Shown: one piece after another, positions 24,775 to 33,975 of the stretch
Numbering within the stretch: position 1 is the first letter of the stretch
How the letters are laid out: each line of letters begins with the position of its first letter
From: an uncultured Paracoccaceae bacterium
Lineage (GTDB): Bacteria > Pseudomonadota > Alphaproteobacteria > Rhodobacterales > Rhodobacteraceae
Length of the DNA stretch: 64,000 nucleotides
NCBI GenBank assembly: GCA_947500135.1
Contig: CANMQX010000005.1
Span: forward strand, 1-64,000
Reading direction: 5' to 3'
The notes under the pieces: model-generated
Told to the model about the DNA's origin: nothing
The model's input: only the letters and a program-made list of their open reading frames with translations
The model's database searches: none
Translations under genes and position numbers: made by a program

Positions 24775-26061
24775 TTAAGCCGCTGTCTTCCCGCGTGACC
24801 GGTTCCGTACGCCGCGTCTGCCTTGCCCGCCGGGTTTACCGCCGCCGCCGGGCTTACCCTGTCGGTTGCCACCGCCACCGCCGCCGCGCCTTGCGCCGCC
24901 GCCATTGGGCCGCTTTTTCTGGCCAGGTTGGACTTCCCACCGCCGACCAGAGGCGACGGGTATCGTCTCTTTCATCGCTTTTTCGATGTCCTGCAGCTCA
25001 ATCATCTCGTCCGGCGCAACAAGGGCGACAGCGGCCCCATCCGCACCCGCACGGGCCGTCCGCCCGATCCGGTGGACATAGTTCTCGGCCACATTGGGCA
25101 GGTCGTAATTATAGACATGGCGCACGTCAGGAATATCGATGCCCCGCGCAGCTACGTCCGTAGCGACCAAAACACGCACCTTGCCTGCCTTGAAGGCTGC
25201 CAATGCGCGTTCGCGCTGCCCTTGGGACTTGTTGCCATGGATCGAAGCGGCGGCAAAACCCTTCTTCTCAAGCACCTTATACAGCTTCTCACAGCCATGC
25301 TTGGTCCGACCGAATACCAGCGCCAATTCATCGCGATGCGCATCCAGCAGCTCGATCAGCAGGTCCAGCTTGGCGGCTTGCGCCACGAAATGCACCGACT
25401 GGTTGATCTTCTTGACCGCCTGGCCCGGCGGGTTCACTTGCACACGCACAGCATCCGTCAGGTAAGTATTAGCCAGTTCGTTCATCAGCTTTGGCATCGT
25501 GGCCGAAAACATCATCGTCTGGCGATCCTTCGCCAAGAGCGGCGCGATCTGGCGCAGCGCATGGATGAATCCCATGTCGAGCATCTGATCGGCCTCGTCC
25601 AACACCAGATAGACCGTCTGATCCAACCGCACCGCGCGCCGATCCAACAGATCAATCAGACGACCGGGGGTAGCGACCAACAGATCAACACCACCCGCCA
25701 AACGTTTGGTCTGGGCCACGATCCCGGCACCACCAACGACAAGAGCAACCTTCAGATGGGTGCCCTTGGTGTAGGCGGTCAGGTTATCGGCAATCTGCTT
25801 GGCTAATTCGCGGGTCGGGGCAAGGATCAGCCCGCGCACCGTCTTTGGGCCGGGCTTCGTGCCTGCTTTCAAGAGCGCATTGATCATGGGCAGGCCAAAA
25901 GCGGCCGTCTTGCCGGTGCCAGTCTGTGCCAGGCCCATCACATCTCGGCCATTCATGGCATGCGGAATGGCTTGGGTTTGGATCGGCGTGGGATCAGTGA
26001 TCCCCTGTTCTTTCAGTACTTTTACAAGTCGGGGCGCAAGGCCCAGCATATCAAAATCCAT
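24775..26061 (-). CDS. DEAD-box RNA helicase, RhlE-like
   Basis: A 428-residue helicase. Q motif ITDPTPIQTQAIP (about 20), motif I AQTGTGKT (about 45), Ia PTRELAKQI, motif II VLDEADQML (about 148), motif III SATMP (about 178), motif V DVAARGIDIPD (about 295) and VI HRIGRTARAG (about 325). The tail from about 375 is rich in Gly and Arg (RRGGGGGGNRQG), an RNA-binding end typical of RhlE. ATG 26061 (MDFDMLGLAPRL) is the family start; a longer frame to 26325 is not helicase-like. A 416-base leader region separates it from divergent mipZ. Confidence 0.9.
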   Translation of the reverse strand: MDFDMLGLAPRLVKVLKEQGITDPTPIQTQAIPHAMNGRDVMGLAQTGTGKTAAFGLPMINALLKAGTKPGPKTVRGLILAPTRELAKQIADNLTAYTKGTHLKVALVVGGAGIVAQTKRLAGGVDLLVATPGRLIDLLDRRAVRLDQTVYLVLDEADQMLDMGFIHALRQIAPLLAKDRQTMMFSATMPKLMNELANTYLTDAVRVQVNPPGQAVKKINQSVHFVAQAAKLDLLIELLDAHRDELALVFGRTKHGCEKLYKVLEKKGFAAASIHGNKSQGQRERALAAFKAGKVRVLVATDVAARGIDIPDVRHVYNYDLPNVAENYVHRIGRTARAGADGAAVALVAPDEMIELQDIEKAMKETIPVASGRRWEVQPGQKKRPNGGGARRGGGGGGNRQGKPGGGGKPGGQGRRGVRNRSRGKTAA

Positions 26062-26477
26062 AAAGGATATCCTATTCTTGCGGAGATGATTCCCGCACAT
26101 ATCGTTAGGGTCCCGACCGGATGTCGTGACCCATTGCAAGGTTGCGCCAATATGCTGACGGCCCGCACCACATTGCCCGGGCGCCGATTTGGCGCGGGAC
26201 CCCTCGCGTGATGATGGGAACCAAAATTCAAGCGATGCCGTGCGGATGGCAGAATGCCCCGCGCTGCTCACGCGGCAGCCTGCATCGGTTGACTGGCACA
26301 TGCGCCTTAAGCGTGGCTCTGTCAAGAGTTGGGGCCAATTTCACCCTGCGTCGTTGTCGGTAAGGCGCACAAACCACGCGACCGAAAATTATTATTTTCC
26401 CACAGGCGCAGGGTCGCTTCCATCGTACCCACCCACCAACTATAGAGTGCAAAATTCGGCATGATGGGAACGACGGC
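26062..26477. other. 416-base divergent control region, helicase/mipZ
   Basis: No credible gene lies here. The helicase side holds a long stretch that could be an extended 5' leader, as known for cold-inducible DEAD-box messages, with GC-rich inverted segments such as GCGCCGATTTGGCGC at about 26181. The mipZ side is AT-rich (AAAATTATTATTTTCCC near 26388), a likely promoter zone. Confidence 0.4.
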
Positions 26478-27287
26478 GTGGCGCATATTATTGTTGTAGG
26501 CAATGAAAAAGGGGGCGCTGGAAAATCAACCGTATCAATGCATGTGGCCACAGCCTTGGCCCGTATGGGGCACAAGATCGGCACGCTTGATCTAGACCTG
26601 CGCCAGCAAACGCTCGGGCGATACATCGCCAACAGGCAAAGCTATCTGAAAAAGGAAGGCCTGGCACTCCCCACACCCGACTACGCCGAATTGCCCCAGA
26701 TCGACCCCGCAACTTTGGCCACAGGACAAAACGCGCAGGATCAGGCCCTTTCTCAGGCAGTTGAGGCGATGCATGATGTCTGCGACTTCATCCTGATCGA
26801 CTGCCCCGGCTCGCATACTCGGCTCAGTCAGCTGGCCCACGCCATGTCGGACACGCTGATCACACCGCTGAATGACAGTTTCGTGGATTTCGACCTGCTG
26901 GCCCATGTCGATGATGAGGCGGCAGAGATTGTCAGCCCGTCGGTCTACGCGGAAATGGTATGGAGCGCGCGGCAGATGCGCGCGCAGGCCGGGATGAACC
27001 CAATCGACTGGATCGTGCTGCGTAACCGGTTGGGGACACAAGCCATGATCAACAAACAGAAAATGGAAGCCGCGATTGGGAAACTGGCCAAGCGGATCGG
27101 TTTTCGCCCTGCCCCGGGGTTTAGCGAACGGGTGGTTTTTCGCGAACTTTTCCCCCGTGGGCTGACCCTGCTGGACCTGCGCGATATCGGTGTGACGAGC
27201 CTGAGCATGTCAAATATCGCCGCCAGACAGGAACTGCGCGAATTGATCCGTGCGTTAAACCTGCCAGGCGTTAAACCAGACTTCTGA
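26478..27287 (+). CDS. mipZ: Cell division positioning ATPase MipZ
   Basis: A 269-residue ParA-superfamily ATPase starting at GTG 26478 with AHIIVVGNEKGGAGKSTVSM, the deviant Walker A including the signature lysine. Walker B is FILIDCPGSHTRLS (about 115) and QTLGRYIANR the switch region (about 44). In alphaproteobacteria MipZ binds ParB at the poles and inhibits FtsZ so that the ring forms at midcell. It stands alone, divergent from the helicase. Confidence 0.92.
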   Translation: MAHIIVVGNEKGGAGKSTVSMHVATALARMGHKIGTLDLDLRQQTLGRYIANRQSYLKKEGLALPTPDYAELPQIDPATLATGQNAQDQALSQAVEAMHDVCDFILIDCPGSHTRLSQLAHAMSDTLITPLNDSFVDFDLLAHVDDEAAEIVSPSVYAEMVWSARQMRAQAGMNPIDWIVLRNRLGTQAMINKQKMEAAIGKLAKRIGFRPAPGFSERVVFRELFPRGLTLLDLRDIGVTSLSMSNIAARQELRELIRALNLPGVKPDF

Positions 27288-27357
27288 CGCTCGGCGAAAC
27301 TTGCTTTCCTCCCCCAGCAGCGCGGCCTAGTCTGACCGGAAAGTGGAGGTATCTGGT

Positions 27358-28974
27358 TTGCGCGACTTGTTGGATTTGGAACGGTTTACGACACTGGCTT
27401 TGGTCATTGCCCTGACGGTGATCTGCTTTGTTCTTGGGTTCTGGTTTCCGTGGATTTTCGTTCTGTTTGTTGCTTTTGCAGCGCTGACAGCCCTTGGCAT
27501 CCGTGACCTGCGTCAGCCAAGCCATGCGATCCTGCGCAACTACCCTGTGCTGGGCCATATGCGGTTTCTGTTTGAAGGGATCCGGCCCGAGATCCGTCAA
27601 TACCTGATCGAAAGCGATCAGGACGAACAGCCATTCAGCCGTGAACAACGATCCTTGGTCTATCAGCGGGCCAAAGGGGCCGAAGATAAGCGGCCCTTTG
27701 GCACACAAGAAGCCGTCTATGATGCCGGTTACGCATGGCTGACGCACTCGGTGCAGCCAACTGAATTCAAAGATACGGATTTCCGGGTCACAATCGGTGG
27801 ACCTGATTGCAAACAACCCTATGCGGCTTCGCTTTACAACATCTCAGCGATGAGCTTCGGATCGCTTTCGGCGAACGCTATTTCGGCCTTGAACAAAGGT
27901 GCCAAGATGGGCGGGTTTGCGCATGATACCGGCGAAGGTGGGATCAGCCGCTATCACCGTGAAGGCGGCGGCGATTTGATTTACGAGATCGGGTCAGGTT
28001 ACTTTGGTTGCCGCAATGATGACGGCACCTTCAACGCCGAAAAGTTCGCCAAGCAAGCCGCCAGCGATCAGGTCAAGATGATCGAGCTTAAGCTCAGCCA
28101 AGGGGCCAAACCGGGGCAAGGTGGCATGCTGCCAGCCTCAAAGATCAGCGAAGAGATTGCGGAGGCGCGCGGGGTGCTTATGGGGGTCGATTGCATCTCT
28201 CCGGCGGCGCATAACGCGTTCTCCAACCCTGTTGAGCTGACCGAATTTCTGGGCCTCTTGCGTGAAAAATCGGGCGGAAAGCCGGTGGGGTTCAAGCTCT
28301 GTATCGGTCACCGGCGGGAATTCATGTGCATGGTCAAGGCGATGTTGCACACGGGCATTTATCCCGACTTTATCGTGGTGGACGGAACAGAAGGCGGCAC
28401 TGGGGCAGCACCGCTGGAATTTGCCAACCATGTCGGCATGCCGATGGTCGAGGGACTGACATTTGTACATAACACCCTGCGCGGGGCAGGTATTCGCGAC
28501 AGGATCAAGATCGGGGCAGCAGGCAAACTGGTCAGTGCTTTTGATATCGCACGGGCGCTGTCACTGGGGGCGGATTGGTGCAACTCGGCGCGGGGCTACA
28601 TGTTCGCCATCGGCTGCATTCAGGCGCAGGCCTGCCATACCAATCACTGCCCCGTCGGCGTCGCCACGCAAGACCCGTTGCGGCAACGCGCCTTGGACGT
28701 CGGCAACAAAAGCCAGCGGGTTGCGCGTTTCCATAACAACACGATGAAGGCGCTCGGGAAAATGGCCGGTGCAGCGGGGCTGCAAAACCCCTGCGACTTC
28801 CTGCCCTATCATTTCATGGCACGCAAAGCCGACGGGCAAATGGCAGAAGCGGCAGATGTCTATGCCTACATGCCCGAGGGTTTTCTGCTGGACGGCACTG
28901 ATGATGAACACGGGTTTCAGGAACGCTGGGGGCGTGCGGACGCCCACAGTTTCGCACCGCCAGAACAGCGTTAG
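27358..28974 (+). CDS. FMN-binding glutamate synthase-like membrane protein
   Basis: A 538-residue protein with two N-terminal membrane segments (about residues 10-50) and a catalytic domain like the FMN half of glutamate synthase. DGTEGGTGAAPLEFANHVG (about 342-360) is the FMN-barrel motif and CHTNHCPVGVATQ (about 421) carries the cysteines of the 3Fe-4S site. There is no amidotransferase domain, so ammonia or another partner must serve; the true reaction of this stand-alone family is poorly known. TTG 27358 is chosen because GGAGGT lies nine bases before it; a GTG at 27343 contains that site. Confidence 0.82.
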   Translation: MRDLLDLERFTTLALVIALTVICFVLGFWFPWIFVLFVAFAALTALGIRDLRQPSHAILRNYPVLGHMRFLFEGIRPEIRQYLIESDQDEQPFSREQRSLVYQRAKGAEDKRPFGTQEAVYDAGYAWLTHSVQPTEFKDTDFRVTIGGPDCKQPYAASLYNISAMSFGSLSANAISALNKGAKMGGFAHDTGEGGISRYHREGGGDLIYEIGSGYFGCRNDDGTFNAEKFAKQAASDQVKMIELKLSQGAKPGQGGMLPASKISEEIAEARGVLMGVDCISPAAHNAFSNPVELTEFLGLLREKSGGKPVGFKLCIGHRREFMCMVKAMLHTGIYPDFIVVDGTEGGTGAAPLEFANHVGMPMVEGLTFVHNTLRGAGIRDRIKIGAAGKLVSAFDIARALSLGADWCNSARGYMFAIGCIQAQACHTNHCPVGVATQDPLRQRALDVGNKSQRVARFHNNTMKALGKMAGAAGLQNPCDFLPYHFMARKADGQMAEAADVYAYMPEGFLLDGTDDEHGFQERWGRADAHSFAPPEQR

Positions 28975-28978
28975 AAGG

Positions 28979-29950
28979 TCAGTCGCCCTGCCCGCGCGGC
29001 GGCTCCTGCCCTGTCAAACGCATGAACAGGCTGACGCGCGGGGTTGTCGCCGTTTCCGACCGTGACCGGGTGCGCAGCACAGGCGTATTTTCCGATGCAT
29101 CGCTTCGGCTTTCCCGCAATACGATATACAGACCGCTGGCAATGATGATCCCAGCCCCAAGGATTGTATTTCGCGCCAGCGTTTCGTCAAAAAACAGATA
29201 GCCATAGGCGGCGGCCCAGATGATCTGACTATACTGCATTGGGGCGATAATCGCCGCCTCACCTTGCTGATAGGCCATGATCACAAGGCGGCTGGCAACC
29301 CAGGCAAAGCAAGCGATGATGGCCAACATGCCCAGATGCTCAATCGGCAATGGTTTGTAGACGAAAGGCAATGCGCAGGCCATCACCACAAAATTCACAA
29401 CCATCGGGTACAGCAGAATAACGACCGGCCGTTCATCCGCCCCGATCTTGCGGACCACAATTGATGCAACCGACCCACCAATAGCGGCCACAACGGCAGC
29501 AAGATGGCCCGTTGATAGGGTCGTCTGTCCCGGCTGCAGCACAACCATCACACCCGCCAACCCAAAAAGAACGGCCATCCACCGTCGCAGACGCACCCGT
29601 TCGCCAAGCACTGGAATTGCGAGAATGGTGATCAGCAAAGGTGCCGCAAACAAGATCGCATATGTCTGCGCCAAGGGTAGAACGGAAAAGGCATAGAATG
29701 CACTGACCCCCGTCGCCACGGCAGCGACCGTGCGCAATGCCATCCACCATGGGTGAACCGGGACCAGTGTTCCGGGTTTGGCGTCACGCATCAACATGAC
29801 GGTCGCCAGCGGAAAGCTGAGCAAAACACTGAAAAAGACGATCTGGAAAGGGGAATAGATGCCGCCCAACACCTTCACAAACACATCATGGGTGGCAAAG
29901 ATCGCAAAGGCGAGTAGCGCAAAAAGCGCGCCCTTAGCATTTGGTGACAT
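28979..29950 (-). CDS. EamA/DMT family transporter
   Basis: A 323-residue membrane protein with two EamA repeats: FAIFATHDVFVKVLGG opens helix 1, LPLAQTYAILFAAPL (about 85) and QYSQIIWAAAYGYLFFDE (about 235) are the conserved repeat cores. A polar tail of about 45 residues with SRSDASENTP follows the last helix. GGAAAG precedes ATG 29950; a frame 18 codons longer lacks a ribosome site. It converges on the glutamate synthase-like gene with four bases between. Confidence 0.8.
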   Translation of the reverse strand: MSPNAKGALFALLAFAIFATHDVFVKVLGGIYSPFQIVFFSVLLSFPLATVMLMRDAKPGTLVPVHPWWMALRTVAAVATGVSAFYAFSVLPLAQTYAILFAAPLLITILAIPVLGERVRLRRWMAVLFGLAGVMVVLQPGQTTLSTGHLAAVVAAIGGSVASIVVRKIGADERPVVILLYPMVVNFVVMACALPFVYKPLPIEHLGMLAIIACFAWVASRLVIMAYQQGEAAIIAPMQYSQIIWAAAYGYLFFDETLARNTILGAGIIIASGLYIVLRESRSDASENTPVLRTRSRSETATTPRVSLFMRLTGQEPPRGQGD

Positions 29951-30014
29951 GGCCGCTTTCCTTTTATGCGCCGTATCTGCCGATACCTGCCAAAGCAAAG
30001 CCAATGCGTCAATG

Positions 30015-30044
30015 AAAAGAGGCGGCCCAATGGACCGCCCCTTT
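30015..30044 (-). terminator. Terminator of the VPLPA-CTERM gene
   Basis: On the minus strand AAAGGGGCGGTCC...GGGCCGCCTCTTTT forms a GC-rich hairpin ending in a U-run, about 25 bases after the gene stop. Confidence 0.65.
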
Positions 30045-30067
30045 GATTATTCTATGTGTAGGGCTGT

Positions 30068-30736
30068 TCAGGCAGCCGCGCGGCGACGGCGCATGACACC
30101 CAGACCAAACAGACCACTCAAAAGCAGCAGTGCGCCTGCTGGCAGCGGCACGGATGAAACCTGAATGGCGCCAACGCGGAAGTTATCAAACCGGCCATCA
30201 GCGCCGAAACTGATCGACTGACCAGAACTGATCGCCAAAGAGGCCAAGCTGAAAGGGTTGTTGCCAGCGATACGAATTTCTTCCTGGACGAGGTTGCCAT
30301 CGACGAAAACGTCAAAGCGGTCGTTCCAGTCAACACCAGTGAAAACCACCCGGGTGAAATCGATCACGCGATTAAAAGCAAAGGTAATCAGGTCGTTGCC
30401 ATAGTTGCCGTCAATGCTGCTGCCGTCGAACCGTCCAGCAATACCGATGCCCGAATTCACCTGACGCACGTAACGATCACCGAAGTAGCCGCATCCACCG
30501 TCAGAACAATCGCTATCGATGATGCTGTCGTTTGGGGCTCCGGCTGGCGCACGATAGCGTCCAGCAGTCACGCTGACTGTCAGCTGGTCAACGGTTGCGG
30601 CATAGTTGCCGTCATAGGATCCGTTGCCAAGGAGACCACCATTCCGAAAATCAAAAGTTGTAGTTGCGGCCATTGCAGGAACGGCCATCAGGGTTGCAAC
30701 GGCGACCGCTGCCAATTTCTTCACAAGACTATGCAT
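30068..30736 (-). CDS. Exported protein with VPLPA-CTERM sorting tail
   Basis: A 222-residue protein with a signal peptide (MHSLVKKLAAVAVATLMAVPAMAA), a beta-rich body with FDFRNGGLLGNGSY and RFDNFRVGAIQVS, and a C-terminal tripartite tail: SSVPLPAGALLLLSGLFGLG then MRRRRAAA. That tail is the VPLPA form of the PEP-CTERM signal, recognised by an exosortase and linked to exopolysaccharide export. No exosortase gene is in the window. Two cysteines in DSDCSDGGCGYFG may form a disulfide. It has its own terminator. Confidence 0.8.
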   Translation of the reverse strand: MHSLVKKLAAVAVATLMAVPAMAATTTFDFRNGGLLGNGSYDGNYAATVDQLTVSVTAGRYRAPAGAPNDSIIDSDCSDGGCGYFGDRYVRQVNSGIGIAGRFDGSSIDGNYGNDLITFAFNRVIDFTRVVFTGVDWNDRFDVFVDGNLVQEEIRIAGNNPFSLASLAISSGQSISFGADGRFDNFRVGAIQVSSVPLPAGALLLLSGLFGLGVMRRRRAAA

Positions 30737-30918
30737 TTTATTAAACTTTCACAAAGTTCACTGGTACGACTGTTAATCTAACGTAAACCTAGCCGATCTT
30801 CCAACAAATGACCAGCATTTCTTGCCATGTCTCGTCACCGCGAGGTCATATTTGGCGGATGAACTGCCACAATCCGGAAACAGTAAGTTCCGGCTTGCAG
30901 CATTGTCCGCATTCAGCT

Positions 30919-32025
30919 TCAGAGACTTGCGTCAAGCGCCTCAAGAATCACATCACCCATTTGCGTCGTACTCAACGGGGTGCCACCTTCAGGGCCCATC
31001 AAGTCGCCTGTACGCGCACCATCAGCCAGTACCTTCTCAATCGCGGCTTCCAGCCGGTCAGCCTCTGCACCTTCATCGAACGAATAGCGCAGCGCCATTG
31101 CAAAGCTTAGAATGCAGGCAATCGGGTTTGCCTTCCCTTGCCCGGTGATGTCGGGGGCCGACCCATGTACCGGTTCATACATCGCTTTTGGACGCCCATT
31201 GGCCATCGGCAAGCCAAGCGAGGCAGATGGCAGCATCCCCAACGAACCAGTCAGCATCGCAGCACAGTCAGACAGGATATCGCCAAACAGGTTATCGGTC
31301 AGGATGACATCAAACTGCTTGGGCGCGCGGACCAGCTGCATCGCGCCATTGTCGGCATACATATGGGACAGTTCGACATCGGCATAATCGGCCTGATGGA
31401 CCTCGTTCACCACGTCGCGCCACAGGATGCCGCTTTCCATGACATTCGCCTTTTCCATGGAACAAACCTTGTTCGACCGCTTGCGCGCCAGGTCAAAGGC
31501 GGCGCGGGCGGCGCGTTCGATCTCTGCCTCGGTATAGCGCTGGGTATTAACACCCACGCGCATATTGTCTTCGATATGGATGCCGCGCGGATCACCGAAA
31601 TAAACGCCAGAGGTCAGTTCGCGCACGATCATGATATCCAAGCCTGCAACGACATCTTTTTTCAGCGACGAAAAATCAGCAAGCGCATCAAAACACTGCG
31701 CCGGGCGCAGGTTGGCAAACAGGTCCATCACCTTGCGCAAACGCAACAGGCCGCGCTCGGGTTTTACGCTGAAATCCAGATCGTCGTATTTCGGGCCGCC
31801 AACAGCACCTAGCAGAACGGCGTCCACCTCTTGGGCTTTGGCCATCGTGTCATCATGCAAAGGGACACCATGTGCGTCATAGGCAGCACCGCCAACTAAA
31901 TCCTCTGACACGTCGAAGGTCAGGTCGCGCTTGTCACCAAACCAGGTAATGACGCGCTTCACCTCATCCATAACTTCAGGGCCAATGCCGTCACCGGCGA
32001 GGATTAATAGGGATGGGTTTGCCAT
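30919..32025 (-). CDS. leuB: 3-isopropylmalate dehydrogenase
   Basis: A 368-residue NAD-dependent enzyme of leucine synthesis. It starts [19 protein letters not shown]; the substrate arginines lie in the region around residue 95 ([16 protein letters not shown]), the metal site at [16 protein letters not shown] (about 240) and NAD at [18 protein letters not shown] (about 280). AAGGA precedes ATG 32025; an upstream ATG (32046) is a seven-residue extension. It lies 5 kb from leuD/leuC on the same strand, separated by unrelated genes. Confidence 0.94.
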   Translation of the reverse strand: MANPSLLILAGDGIGPEVMDEVKRVITWFGDKRDLTFDVSEDLVGGAAYDAHGVPLHDDTMAKAQEVDAVLLGAVGGPKYDDLDFSVKPERGLLRLRKVMDLFANLRPAQCFDALADFSSLKKDVVAGLDIMIVRELTSGVYFGDPRGIHIEDNMRVGVNTQRYTEAEIERAARAAFDLARKRSNKVCSMEKANVMESGILWRDVVNEVHQADYADVELSHMYADNGAMQLVRAPKQFDVILTDNLFGDILSDCAAMLTGSLGMLPSASLGLPMANGRPKAMYEPVHGSAPDITGQGKANPIACILSFAMALRYSFDEGAEADRLEAAIEKVLADGARTGDLMGPEGGTPLSTTQMGDVILEALDASL

Positions 32026-32170
32026 GGGTCGCGTCCTTGCTTGCATCTGTCGGAAAGGCCCTACCCCGGCATGACGGCAGGTTCAAGATATCAAGGCATA
32101 TCGACGCCATAGCATGGCGCACCTTAATTTAACAACTTGATTAATTAAAGAGTTGGCTTACTAATGAGTC

Positions 32171-32509
32171 ATGACAGAGACTGACCCCCTCGACGCTGCC
32201 TTTGCCGCCTTGGCAAACCCGACCCGCCGGGCAATCCTGGCCAGGCTTGCCAAGGGCGAAGCAACCGTCAATACGCTTGCTGAACCGTTCGATATGAGCT
32301 TACCGGCGATCTCAAAACATATCCGGGTCCTCGAAAATGCGGGGCTCATTACACGCGGGCGGGACGCCCAATTCCGACCCTGCACATTAAACGCCGAACC
32401 GCTACAGGCGGTGGCGCATTGGACAGATCAATACCGGCATATCTGGGATGCGCGGTTTGATGTCATGAACCAGATTATTGTTGGAATGAAGGATGCAAAA
32501 GATGGCTGA
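32171..32509 (+). CDS. ArsR family transcriptional regulator
   Basis: A 112-residue winged helix protein: AAFAALANPTRRAILARLAK, then TVNTLAEPFDMSLPAISKHI (recognition helix near residue 40) and LENAGLITRGRDAQFR. No metal-binding cysteines are present, so it is of the SRPBCC-linked class rather than a metal sensor. Its end overlaps the SRPBCC gene by eight bases, the standard regulator-partner pair. Confidence 0.85.
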   Translation: MTETDPLDAAFAALANPTRRAILARLAKGEATVNTLAEPFDMSLPAISKHIRVLENAGLITRGRDAQFRPCTLNAEPLQAVAHWTDQYRHIWDARFDVMNQIIVGMKDAKDG

Positions 32510-32978
32510 TCAAACTGGATGGGTAAAAATCACCCGCGAATTCGACGCACCGATAGAGGTCATCTGGAACATGTGGGCCGACCCAGAAATGTTCAAGCGT
32601 TGGTACGGCCCGCGTGGCATGACAGTACCTGTTGCTGAGATGGATGTGGTTGTAGGCGGAACCCGCAAGGTCAGCATGCAAATGTCGTCACCAGAACGTA
32701 CAATGACCATGTGGTTCACCGGCGTTTATAAAGAAGTGAACCGACCCAATCGCCTCGTCTATACCGAAAGCATGTGCGACGAAAACGGAACACTGATTTC
32801 GCCACAATCCATGGGTATGCCTGAAGGGCATCCCGACATCACCGAAGTCATCGTTGAGCTGTCCGAGGATGACGGTCGCACGACCATGACAATGGTGCAT
32901 GTCGGCGTTCCCGAAGGATCACCAGGCGGTGGCGGATGGAATCAGGCATTTGACAAGCTGTCCGAAGCCTTGGGGTAG
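32502..32978 (+). CDS. SRPBCC (AHSA1-like) domain protein
   Basis: A 158-residue helix-grip protein: VKITREFDAPIEVIWNMWAD opens the fold, FKRWYGPRGMTVPVAEMDVV follows and GGGWNQAFDKLSEAL closes it. The pocket binds hydrophobic ligands; the role is unknown. ATG 32502 has AAGGA eight bases upstream, better than ATG 32493. It is coupled to the ArsR gene that probably controls both. Confidence 0.82.
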   Translation: MADQTGWVKITREFDAPIEVIWNMWADPEMFKRWYGPRGMTVPVAEMDVVVGGTRKVSMQMSSPERTMTMWFTGVYKEVNRPNRLVYTESMCDENGTLISPQSMGMPEGHPDITEVIVELSEDDGRTTMTMVHVGVPEGSPGGGGWNQAFDKLSEALG

Positions 32979-32984
32979 ACACCG

Positions 32985-33881
32985 TCAAAGAACCAACGGG
33001 CGCAAACCCTCTGCCAACAAGTCCCAAACCCGCCTGATACGCGGGGTCTGGCGCATCGCCCCATGGGCGGTCAGCCAGATGGGCAGGGTTGGCATATCTA
33101 TCCCGATCTTAATCTCTGCAATCAGCGGATCCTTTCTGCCAATATCGGCCTGTGCAAATCCAATGCCGCAACCGGCACGGACCAGTTCCCAATAGGCAAT
33201 ATTGTCGTCCACGCGCGTTTTGAACAAATCGCGGGTGACCTGAATACCGAGTTCGGCAAACCCGTCGATAATATCGGTGTTCGTGTCATAGCCAACGAAA
33301 TCATGCTGCGTCAGTTCGGTAATTGACGTCGGCATGCCCCGCTCAGCGATATAGGATTTCGCCGCAAACACCGCCAATTCGACCTCACCTATATGCTGTG
33401 TCACCAGTTCCAACTGCGTCGGGCGATACATACGCACCGCAATATCCGCCTCGCGATATAACAGGTTGTGACTGGCATCACTTGCGACCAGCTCAATTGC
33501 GATCTCTGGTTCCAATTTGCGAATGCGTGCAATGATCGGGGGCAAATGCATGGCCGAGGTTGCCATGCTCGCTGTAACGCGCACGGTACCATCCAACCGG
33601 GCCTGTTGACCTGCGGCCGTCAGCGTAATCTTTTGTACCGCATCACGCATCGCCTTTGCAGGCTCAACCAGCTCTGCACCGGTTTGCGTCAGCGCAAATC
33701 CACGGGCCTGCCGGTGAAACAATTCGGCGTTCAGCTGTGCCTCAATCGCCTTTATCTGTCGGCCAAGGGTCGGTTGACTGGTGCCCAATATCCGCGCAGC
33801 GGCCGACAGGCTACCAGTATCGGCAACCGCCAGAAATGCCTGCACCAAAGACCAATCCAAAGATGCTATCGATTTATCCAT
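32985..33881 (-). CDS. LysR family transcriptional regulator
   Basis: A 298-residue LysR regulator: helix-turn-helix AVADTGSLSAAARILGTSQP at about residues 16-35 and an effector domain with VELVASDASHNLLYREADIAV. It is divergent from a NAD(P)-binding reductase gene 94 bases away and likely controls it. It ends seven bases from the convergent SRPBCC gene. Confidence 0.83.
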   Translation of the reverse strand: MDKSIASLDWSLVQAFLAVADTGSLSAAARILGTSQPTLGRQIKAIEAQLNAELFHRQARGFALTQTGAELVEPAKAMRDAVQKITLTAAGQQARLDGTVRVTASMATSAMHLPPIIARIRKLEPEIAIELVASDASHNLLYREADIAVRMYRPTQLELVTQHIGEVELAVFAAKSYIAERGMPTSITELTQHDFVGYDTNTDIIDGFAELGIQVTRDLFKTRVDDNIAYWELVRAGCGIGFAQADIGRKDPLIAEIKIGIDMPTLPIWLTAHGAMRQTPRIRRVWDLLAEGLRPLVL

Positions 33882-33975
33882 TCACAAATGAATACACGAT
33901 CTACATTTTTCGGCAATTCCTTTGCCATGTTGAATAGGCGATCCTGCATCCAACGCAGCGAACAGGAGCAAAGCG

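Noticed and set aside
26062..26325. 88-codon N-terminal extension of the DEAD-box helicase
   Set aside because: No resemblance to helicases and rich in Arg/Cys; the Q-motif start MDFDMLGLAP at 26061 fits the family.
31138..31812. Plus-strand frame of 224 codons opposite leuB
   Set aside because: Antisense shadow of leuB without ribosome site or recognisable domain.
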